Shown here: positions 52,333-60,194 of the stretch, in pieces
Position numbering within the stretch: the first letter of the stretch is position 1
How the letters are laid out: every line of letters starts with the position of its first letter
NCBI GenBank assembly: GCA_020635235.1
Contig: JACKAF010000005.1
Span: forward strand, 62,001-126,000
Origin: Pseudobdellovibrionaceae bacterium
GTDB lineage: Bacteria; Bdellovibrionota; FAC87; UBA2466; JACKAF01
Reading direction: 5' to 3'
Length of the DNA stretch: 64,000 bases
Notes under the pieces: generated by a model
Databases searched by the model: none
What the model saw: only the letters and a program-made list of their open reading frames with translations
Told to the model about the DNA's origin: nothing
Translations under genes and position numbers: made by a program

Positions 52333-53199
52333 ATGGGTTCAACACAAGATGAAGTGGAAGTTTCGTACGGCGTAAGTAACGACTTCTTTAAGCTCTGGCT
52401 TGATGAGCGCATGAATTACACATGCGCCTTGTTTGAGGACACCGAGAATTTTTCGGACAATTTTGAGCAGGCTCAAGACAATAAGTTGCGGCGATTGAGC
52501 CGATTCGCGAATATTGGACCGCATACGGAAAGCGTGCTTGATATCGGGTGCGGCTGGGGCGCCAATATCGAGTACCAGGCCTTGGTCAACAAGGTACCTG
52601 ATGTCCATGGGTTCACGCTAAGCCCGGAACAGGCAAAAAAATGCCAGGAGCGAAATCTTCCGAATACCACCGCCACTTGTGACGACTATAAAACGTATCA
52701 GCCACCGCGCAAGTTTGATGCCATCATGAGCATCTGCATGATGGAACACATCGTATCTCCTGAGGACGCCCGAGCAGGAAAAGCCGTTGACCTTTACCGA
52801 GACTACTTTCGCCGCGCACATGAGTGGAGCAAGCCGGGTACTTACTTCGGGTTGCAAACCATCACGCGCTGCCAGGTACCTCGCAATAAGAAGGACCTCG
52901 ATGATTTGCGGCATGCCACGTATGTGATCTTTCCTGGTGCGGTTACGCCTCGGGTAGAAGATATTATCGTCGCCACCGTTCCGTACTTTGAAGTGATGGA
53001 AATGCATTCCATGCGCTTTCATTACCGCAAGACTTGCGAGCATTGGCTTACCCGTCTTCAAAAGAACGAAGCACTGATTCGCGAGAAATGGGGCAGCGAG
53101 GTCTTTGAAGACTACGATAGATATCTATCGACGTGCATTAAGGCTTTTGAAAACAATTGGCAGTCGCTGCATCAGTATTCTCTGAAGAGACTGGATTAA
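52333..53199 (+). CDS. Cyclopropane/mycolate-type fatty acid methyltransferase
   Basis: 288 residues, the size of mycolic acid cyclopropane synthases and shorter than E. coli Cfa. The CFA signature is present: SYGVSNDFFKLWLDERMNYTCALFE, SAM motif VLDIGCGWGANIEYQA, and GFTLSPEQAKKCQ. The active-site region ICMMEHI has the expected Glu. It should methylate or cyclopropanate a double bond of an acyl chain, on phospholipid or on ACP. Its place in front of ACP, FAAL and desaturase genes suggests that it acts on the cassette's own lipid. GAGGGAACG precedes the ATG. Confidence 0.88.
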   Translation: MGSTQDEVEVSYGVSNDFFKLWLDERMNYTCALFEDTENFSDNFEQAQDNKLRRLSRFANIGPHTESVLDIGCGWGANIEYQALVNKVPDVHGFTLSPEQAKKCQERNLPNTTATCDDYKTYQPPRKFDAIMSICMMEHIVSPEDARAGKAVDLYRDYFRRAHEWSKPGTYFGLQTITRCQVPRNKKDLDDLRHATYVIFPGAVTPRVEDIIVATVPYFEVMEMHSMRFHYRKTCEHWLTRLQKNEALIREKWGSEVFEDYDRYLSTCIKAFENNWQSLHQYSLKRLD

Positions 53200-53224
53200 C
53201 TTTTTGACGGATTGGAGGCCCTCG

Positions 53225-53470
53225 GTGGGTGAGACTGACGTACTTTCTATGTTCACGCGGATTGCGAAGGAAGTTGAAAAAGACAAGAAATTTCCAGAGA
53301 TTAGCTTGGACACCAAGATATCTGCACTAGGAATCGATTCTCTTTCCATGATGGAAATCGTGGGGGCCATGGAGGACGAACTCGATGTAGTGATTCCGGA
53401 CGAGAAACTGGCGACCTTGCAGACGGTAGCCGACATCGATCGTGTAATTCGTGAGCAAACGAACGCCTAG
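53225..53470 (+). CDS. Dedicated acyl carrier protein
   Basis: 81 residues from GTG 53225 with TTGGAGG upstream; a TTG at 53204 would add seven residues without a ribosome site. The phosphopantetheine Ser is in ALGIDSLSMMEIVGAMEDEL, the standard G-x-D-S-L helix II motif, and the sequence is acidic and helical throughout. It is not the fatty acid synthase ACP by context, since no fab genes are nearby. Lying 20 bases before the FAAL gene, it is its likely acceptor. Confidence 0.92.
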   Translation: MGETDVLSMFTRIAKEVEKDKKFPEISLDTKISALGIDSLSMMEIVGAMEDELDVVIPDEKLATLQTVADIDRVIREQTNA

Positions 53471-53490
53471 TTTAAAAAACGAGGTTGGGA

Positions 53491-55227
53491 GTGCGTGAGC
53501 GAATAGCCTGCTCTACACTGGTGGATCTGGTTCTTTCCAGATCCGAATCTAGGCCGGGGCAAAACAGCCATATTTTTCTGCGAGACGGACAGTCCGACGA
53601 GCAGATCATAACCTATGCAGACTTGGACCAAAAGGCCCGTGCCTTGGCGGTAACCCTGTCGCAGTTTGCATCCCCTGGCGATTCGGTTCTCATTAACCAC
53701 AATCCCGGTTTGGAATACGTTTGTTCTTTTTTTGGGTGTCTCTACGCCGGTGTCGTCGCGATCCCGGTTTACCCGCCCCGCTTCAATCAGAAACTAGAAC
53801 GTCTGGATTCCATAGTCCGCGAGGCCCTGCCGAAGGTGGCGCTGACCTCCGGGGGAATTCTTGATAATCTTTCGCCTCATTTCGAGGCCCATCCGTTGTT
53901 GCGCGATCTTACTTGGGTAGACACTGAAAAAGTGAACGCAGATTGGCGTGGCTGGAAACGTCCGGATATCGGGGCCGATTCTCTCGCGTTCCTCCAGTAC
54001 ACTTCCGGTTCAACGTCTCAGCCTAAGGGCGTGATGCTAAGCCACGGAAATTTGTTGAGTAACTTGGAATGTATTAGCGAAGCTTTCGAAGTTCATGACG
54101 GGAGCTCGTCCTTTAGCTGGTTGCCCCCGTACCATGATATGGGGCTAATCGGTGGCATTCTTGAGCCGATCTATGCCGGTATTCCCGTGACGATGATGTC
54201 ACCTTACACGTTTCTCATGCGCCCGTTTCGTTGGCTCCAGGCCCTTACAAAGTACAAGACCACTTTTTCCGGAGCGCCCAATTTCGCGTATGAACTTTGT
54301 ACTCACCGGGTCACCGAAAAGCAGATGAGCGAGTTGGACTTGAGCCACTGGGAGCTGGCCTATTGTGGGGCCGAGCCCATTCGAGCCGACGTATTGGAAC
54401 GCTTTTCTCAAAAATTTGCCGCGGTAGGCTTCAAGTCCGAGGCTTTCTACCCTTGTTATGGTTTGGCAGAATCGACGCTCATGGTGACGGGGGCCCACCG
54501 ACGGAAAGCGCCCGTCATCGGATACTTTGATCGAAATCAACTTGAGACTGAGGGCAAGGGAGTTCACACTGAGCCAGGATTGGGTGCAAACGCTCTTGTC
54601 AGTTGCGGAAAGACCGTATTGGACCATGACGTAGTGATTGTAAATCCCCAGACGTTCGAGGCTTGCTCTGAGGGAACTGTGGGTGAGATTTGGGTGAGCG
54701 GCCCTTCTGTAGCTCTGGGGTACTGGAAACAGCCCGAATCTACCTCGCGGACTTTTGGGGTGAGGCTAGAAGGATCGGACAGACGCTTTCTTCGCACCGG
54801 AGATCTCGGTTTTCTTTTTGACGACGAGCTATTTGTGACGGGTCGTATTAAAGACATGGTGATTATTCGCGGGCGCAACATTTTTCCTCAGGATGTCGAG
54901 CGCGCCGTGGAACTCAGTCACCCCTCTTTGAAGGTGGGCTCGGGAGCGGTCGTATCTGTGGAACAGGGTGGCGAGGAACGGCTGGTCGTGATTCAGGAAG
55001 TCTCGCGCCAAGCCCTTCGCGATGTGGATCTGGATGAAGTCGTGGAGAGCATTAAAAGCCGTGTAGTTGAGGAATTTGGCATTACGCCGTATGCTATTAG
55101 TCTAATTAAATCGAACAGTATCCCTCTAACCAGCAGTGGAAAAGTTAAGCGCCAGGCTTCTAAGTTGCAGTTCCTTCAGGGGGAATTGTCGGAGATAAAG
55201 CGGTCATTGGAAACCGCGGAAAACTAA
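53491..55227 (+). CDS. Fatty acyl-AMP ligase (FAAL)
   Basis: 578 residues from GTG 53491 with GAGG six bases upstream. FAAL signatures: FLQYTSGSTSQPKGVMLSHGNLL, FSWLPPYHDMGLIGGILEPIYAG, YGLAESTLMVTG, RTGDLGFLFDDELFVTGRIKDMVIIRGRNIFPQDVE. WLPPYHDMGLIG and GRNIFPQDIE-like motifs distinguish FAALs from acyl-CoA synthetases. It activates a fatty acid as acyl-AMP and transfers it to an ACP, almost surely the neighbour. It is 20 bases after the ACP stop, and the desaturase gene begins at its stop codon. Confidence 0.93.
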   Translation: MRERIACSTLVDLVLSRSESRPGQNSHIFLRDGQSDEQIITYADLDQKARALAVTLSQFASPGDSVLINHNPGLEYVCSFFGCLYAGVVAIPVYPPRFNQKLERLDSIVREALPKVALTSGGILDNLSPHFEAHPLLRDLTWVDTEKVNADWRGWKRPDIGADSLAFLQYTSGSTSQPKGVMLSHGNLLSNLECISEAFEVHDGSSSFSWLPPYHDMGLIGGILEPIYAGIPVTMMSPYTFLMRPFRWLQALTKYKTTFSGAPNFAYELCTHRVTEKQMSELDLSHWELAYCGAEPIRADVLERFSQKFAAVGFKSEAFYPCYGLAESTLMVTGAHRRKAPVIGYFDRNQLETEGKGVHTEPGLGANALVSCGKTVLDHDVVIVNPQTFEACSEGTVGEIWVSGPSVALGYWKQPESTSRTFGVRLEGSDRRFLRTGDLGFLFDDELFVTGRIKDMVIIRGRNIFPQDVERAVELSHPSLKVGSGAVVSVEQGGEERLVVIQEVSRQALRDVDLDEVVESIKSRVVEEFGITPYAISLIKSNSIPLTSSGKVKRQASKLQFLQGELSEIKRSLETAEN

Positions 55228-56234
55228 TGAGAACCTTGCAAGAATTGATGAGTGCGAGTGCTCCGTTCGCGAAGGAAGATCCGAAGCGAAGTTGGTGGCA
55301 CTTGATTTCGACCGCGATAGTTTTGGCGGTTTTGATCGCCGGCACCTTGAGCCCGCTTCCGCTGGTCTTGCGCATTTTGATGAGCCTGTTCGCGGGTGGC
55401 GTCGTTGTTCGAATGTTTATCATCTACCACGACTACCAGCACGGGGCGATTTTCCGATCCTCCAAGCTCGCAAAGCCCTTCATGAACTGTTTGGGGATTT
55501 TGGTATTGAACCCCCCGAACATTTGGAATCGTTCGCACAACTATCACCATAGCCGCAACTCGCAGATCGCTACCGCGAGCATCGGATCTTTTCCGATCAT
55601 GACCGTGAGTGAGTACAACCGTGCTCCCTTTTCCGTCCGCCTGCGCTACCGGCTAAGCCGCAGCCCGTTGCCCTTCTTGTCCGGTCACGTGATTATTTTT
55701 GTTTTGGGAATGTGCCTAAGTTCTTTTGTAAAAGACCCTCGAAAGCATTGGGATTCCCTGGTGGCCTTGCTGGTGCATCTTGGATTTGTGTGGGTTTTGG
55801 CTTCGGTTAGCCTGTCGGCGTTAGTGCTTGCTTACCTGCTTCCGCTCTACATGTCCTGTATGCTCGGTGCGTACCTTTTCTACATCCAGCACAATTTTCC
55901 GACCATGCAGCTGAAGCCTCGCGAAGAATGGACCTTCCTATTCGCGGCGCTAAACTCCTCCTCCTTTATGGAAGGGAGTCCGCTGATTCACTGGCTGACC
56001 GGAAACATCGGCTATCACCACGTGCACCACCTGAATTCTCGAATCCCCTTTTATAGACTGCCGGAAGCCATGGCAGCGATTCCGGAACTTCAAAATCCGG
56101 GGCGCACCTCGTTGCGGCCACGAGATATTGCCAGTTGCATGCGTTTGAAACTCTGGGATCCCGAGCAGCACCGTATGGTCTCTTTCGCCGAGGCGAGGCC
56201 AGTCAGGCAGCGAGCTCTTTCGGGAGCCCACTAA
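55227..56234 (+). CDS. Membrane fatty acid desaturase (histidine-box type)
   Basis: 335 residues with about four membrane helices. The three histidine boxes are complete: HDYQHG at 68-73, HNYHH at 104-108 and HHVHH at 264-268, giving a di-iron centre of the DesA/delta-12 type. It would introduce a double bond or hydroxyl into an acyl chain at the inner membrane. Its start overlaps the FAAL stop (TAATGA), so it belongs to the same operon. The double bond may be the substrate of the CFA-type methyltransferase. Confidence 0.92.
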   Translation: MRTLQELMSASAPFAKEDPKRSWWHLISTAIVLAVLIAGTLSPLPLVLRILMSLFAGGVVVRMFIIYHDYQHGAIFRSSKLAKPFMNCLGILVLNPPNIWNRSHNYHHSRNSQIATASIGSFPIMTVSEYNRAPFSVRLRYRLSRSPLPFLSGHVIIFVLGMCLSSFVKDPRKHWDSLVALLVHLGFVWVLASVSLSALVLAYLLPLYMSCMLGAYLFYIQHNFPTMQLKPREEWTFLFAALNSSSFMEGSPLIHWLTGNIGYHHVHHLNSRIPFYRLPEAMAAIPELQNPGRTSLRPRDIASCMRLKLWDPEQHRMVSFAEARPVRQRALSGAH

Positions 56235-56317
56235 CCAAATAGTCAGTAATTTCCCTTACCTAAATTAAAAACTCTGCCGATAGCATTAGTGCATTCGTGT
56301 GAGACCAGAGGATTGCT

Positions 56318-58027
56318 TTGCAAAGCTTCAGAGCCGCCATTGAAATCTACCTAAGCCTGTTGAGGGGCGTGCGCCGCCGCGCCCTGTGGATTCCTATTCT
56401 TTCGGCGATTAGCGGCGTGTTGGAATCGAGCAGCATTGTCATCCTTTTTAGCACCAACTTCATTTCAGCCTCCCCGGAAACGGGCAAAGTCGCACGGCTG
56501 GTGCTTGATATGGGTATTACTCCGCTCGCCGGCGTGGTCATCTTTTTGCTGGTTTACGGTGGGGCTGCCGGGCTCCAGTACGGGGTTCGACTCCTCGAAG
56601 GTACCGTGATGACCCACGTCGAACTCGAAAAGCGCGCGGGCCTGATGCTCGATGTTATCCGGGCCGAGTGGGTGTATCTGAGCGCCGTACCCATCGAAAA
56701 AATTCACACCGCACTGACGAGTTGCATCTACGCACTTCGGGTAGGCCTCAAAGCTTTCTTGGAACTCGCCTCTGATACCTTGGTGCTTGCGGCATTCGTG
56801 GTGGTCGCCACGATTACCGCACCTTTGCCCGTATTTTCGGCGTGTCTGGCGGGTATGGTTTATCTCGGTTTCTATCTCCAAATTACTCGAAAAATACGAG
56901 CAAATGCGGCTGAAACTCCGCGGGCAAACGGGACCCTATTTAGGGAATACGGGAACGTACTTCACAACCTTAAACTTTGGAAAGTCAGCGCCGACAACGA
57001 GCGCATCAATGCCAACCTGAGACCGGCTCTCAACAAGATCAAGGAAATCGAACTCGTTGCCAAGCATTTGAGTGCGAGGAACCGCTTTGGATTTTTAATG
57101 TTTGGTGGACTTTTTATTGCGGCGCTGACGTTGACAGCTATCTACACGAACGGAACGGCGACGGGCTCCGTATTTGCGATTATTGTTTTGTTTCTCCGAA
57201 TTTCCAGCAAGGTATTCAACATCCAGGCCGCGATACTTGGTTTGGTCCACCAATACCATTCAATAAAGATGCTTCATGATTTGCAGTTGGATATGCGGGC
57301 TCGCGGAGAGCGAGTTACGGGAAAAGTTAAAGCCCAACTACAGCGCCAGATGACTTTCGAACGTATTTCCTTTTCTTATGAATCTAACAACCGTTCGGTT
57401 TTCAAGGATCTGAGTTTTGTTTTGGAGCGGGGGCAGTTCATTGGCATTCTTGGTCGCTCCGGGATAGGTAAGTCCACTCTACTGGATATGATCTGTGGTT
57501 TACTCAAGCCTTCTTCAGGGCGGATCTCGGTAGATGGCGCGGACTTTTCCGATCTTGATTTGAGCCACTGGCGCCGAAGCATCGGTTTTCTAACGCAAGA
57601 AGCGCCCTTGGTGACGGGTACAGTACGGGACAATATCTTATGGGGGCAGCCTTACGATGCGGATCGCTTTCAGTCCGCGCTGCGGGATGCGAATTTAGAA
57701 GAATGGGTGCATTCCCTGACGGGCGGGATTGACGCAAAGGTGAAGTCGGGAGGGATTCAGTTCTCCGGCGGCCAGCGCCAACGTTTGGCCCTCGCGCGAG
57801 CGCTTTACAAGGGGGCTTCGTTGCTTCTTTTGGACGAACCCACGAGTTCCGTAGATCGAGAAAGCGAAGTTCAGATCGTAAAAGCGATCGAGAAATTGAA
57901 AGGCAATACGACCATTGTCCTTATTACGCACGACCAAGAAATTCTCAAGTCTGCTGATGTTGTTTATACCGTCGTGAATGGTGGGCTTACTCGAGTAACC
58001 GAAGAACTTTCTAGCGGAGTCGCATAA
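56318..58027 (+). CDS. ABC exporter half-transporter (MsbA/PglK type)
   Basis: 569 residues from a TTG start with GAGGA upstream. Six membrane helices (about 20-290), then a nucleotide-binding domain with Walker A GRSGIGKST, Q-loop TQEAP, signature FSGGQRQRL, Walker B LLLLDEPTS and H-loop ITHDQ. All ATPase motifs are intact. MsbA/PglK relatives flip lipids or lipid-linked oligosaccharides across the inner membrane. Being 84 bases after the desaturase and before a WaaL/Wzy-type gene, it could export either the new lipid or a glycolipid. Confidence 0.92.
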   Translation: MQSFRAAIEIYLSLLRGVRRRALWIPILSAISGVLESSSIVILFSTNFISASPETGKVARLVLDMGITPLAGVVIFLLVYGGAAGLQYGVRLLEGTVMTHVELEKRAGLMLDVIRAEWVYLSAVPIEKIHTALTSCIYALRVGLKAFLELASDTLVLAAFVVVATITAPLPVFSACLAGMVYLGFYLQITRKIRANAAETPRANGTLFREYGNVLHNLKLWKVSADNERINANLRPALNKIKEIELVAKHLSARNRFGFLMFGGLFIAALTLTAIYTNGTATGSVFAIIVLFLRISSKVFNIQAAILGLVHQYHSIKMLHDLQLDMRARGERVTGKVKAQLQRQMTFERISFSYESNNRSVFKDLSFVLERGQFIGILGRSGIGKSTLLDMICGLLKPSSGRISVDGADFSDLDLSHWRRSIGFLTQEAPLVTGTVRDNILWGQPYDADRFQSALRDANLEEWVHSLTGGIDAKVKSGGIQFSGGQRQRLALARALYKGASLLLLDEPTSSVDRESEVQIVKAIEKLKGNTTIVLITHDQEILKSADVVYTVVNGGLTRVTEELSSGVA

Positions 58028-58036
58028 AGTTTCTCC

Positions 58037-59317
58037 ATGAGCATGAGAACACAAAGGTTAGGCAATCGACTCGTCAAACTAGCGAGCGATACTGTCTTAA
58101 AGCGACCATTTATTTTCCCTATTGGCATCTATCTGTGTTTGACTTTTATTCAGCAGATTTTGACCAATACTTGGGTTCGTGACTTCTTGCTTTATTCGAT
58201 ACTCGTTCTTTTAGCAAAGCAGGTCACGCGTTGGCGGGGAATCTATCTATCCAGTTTCCTGCTTTTTTTGTATGGCTCACTGATTGCCGCAAGTGTCACC
58301 TGGAACGTGTATGATCCTGGCGAATTCAGTATTCCCGGAATGATGGCGATCGTTACCCTGGCAGCGTTTTTAGCCAATCACCATTACACGGAGCAGGATC
58401 TCAGAGACGCCCGGAATATGTTCTTCTTTGGAGGTGTGGCGACTTCCCTTTACATGCTTTTTCAATACTATTTTGGAGAAGCTCTCATTATCGACGATCG
58501 CTTGGTTCTGGGGACTCCAACGAATCATGAGGATCCTAATACGCTCTGCGCCTATCTCACGATGTCCTTGGCCGCGGGCTTCCAGATCATTGTCGCCTCG
58601 AAATCAACTACGAGGCGCCTGTTTGCAGTATTGTGCACTGGCGCGGTCGTCGTCATCATGATGTTAACGGGATCCCGAAGCGGTTTTGTAGGAATGAGTG
58701 TGGCTTTCGCCGTCTTTGTCTTGGGTTCCAACTTAGCCAGAAAGCATAAGGTCACTATCATTGTGGTGGCTTTTCTTAGCCTGCCGTATTTGCCTGGATT
58801 CTCAGGGGTGATGGAGCGCTTCAACTCAGCGGATTCGAGCGGTAGCGGTCGTATCTATATTTGGAATGTGGCCATTTACCGTTTCAAGGAGAAGTTTTTC
58901 CTCGGGCACGGAGCAGAAAGCTTCGGGTATCTCTATTATGAGCTGGGGAAAACGAAAATTAAGGCGGTACACAGCACGCAGCTGACTACTTTGGTCGAGC
59001 AGGGGATAGTAGGCTTTTCGCTGTTAATGTTCATTACGCTTTTCATATCACTAAAAGGCTATCTAAACTTGTCGCGCACTAAAGGGGTATGGCTGTTAGC
59101 GGCCTTCACCTCGTTTTATGTACAAAGTATGTTCCTGTCTCTGCTCCAGACCCGAGCATTTTGGTTGGTTTTAGGGCTGTTTGCCGGCGCCGCCCAGCAC
59201 AGGATACAGGTGTTGAAACGGAATAGAAGAAGCTATGTCTACGATGGCGCGTCGATGCAGCGTTCTGCCCGAAAGCGAATGCCCTCGCTGGGGGGCAGGG
59301 ATCCTTCCGCCGCCTAG
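58037..59317 (+). CDS. O-antigen ligase / Wzy-type polymerase membrane protein
   Basis: 426 residues with about ten to twelve membrane helices. The Wzy_C/WaaL signatures are visible: LTGSRSGFVGM, then a large periplasmic loop with SGSGRIYIWNVAIYRFKEKFFLGHGAESFGYLY and HSTQLTTLVEQGIVGFSLL. It joins or polymerises lipid-linked glycans on the periplasmic side. It starts nine bases after the ABC gene, so the two are co-transcribed. The C-terminal 30 residues are basic and probably cytoplasmic. Ligase and polymerase cannot be told apart from sequence alone. Confidence 0.87.
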   Translation: MSMRTQRLGNRLVKLASDTVLKRPFIFPIGIYLCLTFIQQILTNTWVRDFLLYSILVLLAKQVTRWRGIYLSSFLLFLYGSLIAASVTWNVYDPGEFSIPGMMAIVTLAAFLANHHYTEQDLRDARNMFFFGGVATSLYMLFQYYFGEALIIDDRLVLGTPTNHEDPNTLCAYLTMSLAAGFQIIVASKSTTRRLFAVLCTGAVVVIMMLTGSRSGFVGMSVAFAVFVLGSNLARKHKVTIIVVAFLSLPYLPGFSGVMERFNSADSSGSGRIYIWNVAIYRFKEKFFLGHGAESFGYLYYELGKTKIKAVHSTQLTTLVEQGIVGFSLLMFITLFISLKGYLNLSRTKGVWLLAAFTSFYVQSMFLSLLQTRAFWLVLGLFAGAAQHRIQVLKRNRRSYVYDGASMQRSARKRMPSLGGRDPSAA

Positions 59318-59318
59318 C

Positions 59319-60110
59319 TCAGCGAGAGAGTATTTTCGAGAAAAAGCGCTTACTTTTTGAGACTTCTGTCGGTTCGTTTTCGATGTCGTTGAGCTTCAAA
59401 AACCTCGTGACGTAATCAAAAATAGCCTCAGCGTTCGTACCTGCACCAATCTCTATTTCAATCTCGTAAATTGTCTCATCGAGAATCTTGGCCTTGTCTA
59501 CTTCAATTTCAAGTCCGTTGGGGAGACGAAGCAACGTGCGCTTGGTTTTTATTTGTCCTAAATAGAGTAGTTTCTTTTGGCCAACGGGTAGTTTCGATTT
59601 GATCTCTTTTGGAAGGTCAATATCTCGCTCCCCTTCAATCATGGCGTAGAGTTCCTCGGGTGAGGCGAAGGCCGTGATTTCCCGGCGAATCTTCGGGGGG
59701 TGTTGTGAGCTGACTACCTTGGAGGATGGCAACTTGAGGGTGACCTCACCGTCTGTTCTATTGGTAATGCGGAAACGCAAGCGCGCCTTTTTCGAGTAGA
59801 GTCTAAAGTCCCGGGTGTCGAAATAGTGATTTCGCATCTTGAGTACCCGCTCGGTTCTTACGGAACCCAGGTTCAAGAGGCGTTCGTAGGAGGCTTTGCT
59901 CAAAGAAAACTTGTATTCGATCTCGTCGTGATCCGAAACGTCCGCGTCGAAATATTCGGCTGCAAGTGAATCATAAAGTTGAACGTTCGCTTCTCTCAGC
60001 ATAGCTACACGACACTCCTGCTTTCTTGCTGCAAACGCAGCTGAAAACGAAAACACAAATGTTGGAATCAAAGCTGCATGCCAAAACCGCAACCCAACAG
60101 CCCCCTGCAT
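59319..60110 (-). CDS. CYTH-domain protein with an N-terminal signal-like segment
   Basis: 263 residues from ATG 60110. The first 28 residues look like a signal peptide (basic start, LIPTFVFSFSAAFA). The CYTH fold follows from about 65: EIEYKF (E-x-E-x-K motif), paired Arg in ARLRFRI, EVTLKLP, KTKRTLLRL, LEIEVDKAKI and YEIEIEIG, which form the triphosphate tunnel ligands. CYTH enzymes are triphosphatases, thiamine triphosphatases, adenylate cyclases or VTC polyphosphate enzymes, all usually cytoplasmic. A start at Met37 (60002) would remove the signal but has a poorly spaced AGGAG. Confidence 0.8.
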   Translation of the reverse strand: MQGAVGLRFWHAALIPTFVFSFSAAFAARKQECRVAMLREANVQLYDSLAAEYFDADVSDHDEIEYKFSLSKASYERLLNLGSVRTERVLKMRNHYFDTRDFRLYSKKARLRFRITNRTDGEVTLKLPSSKVVSSQHPPKIRREITAFASPEELYAMIEGERDIDLPKEIKSKLPVGQKKLLYLGQIKTKRTLLRLPNGLEIEVDKAKILDETIYEIEIEIGAGTNAEAIFDYVTRFLKLNDIENEPTEVSKSKRFFSKILSR

Positions 60111-60194
60111 TAACCCTGTTCCCTTTCAGATGTACCGCACTCCGATAAAGAAAACGTAAATATTAGGAAAAGTTTCTGGCTGAAACCGCTGCGC

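Noticed and set aside
56276..56283. GCCGATAG before the ABC exporter gene as a sigma-28 promoter
   Set aside because: The -35 position reads TACC. The match is too weak to list with the others, though the site is oriented correctly.
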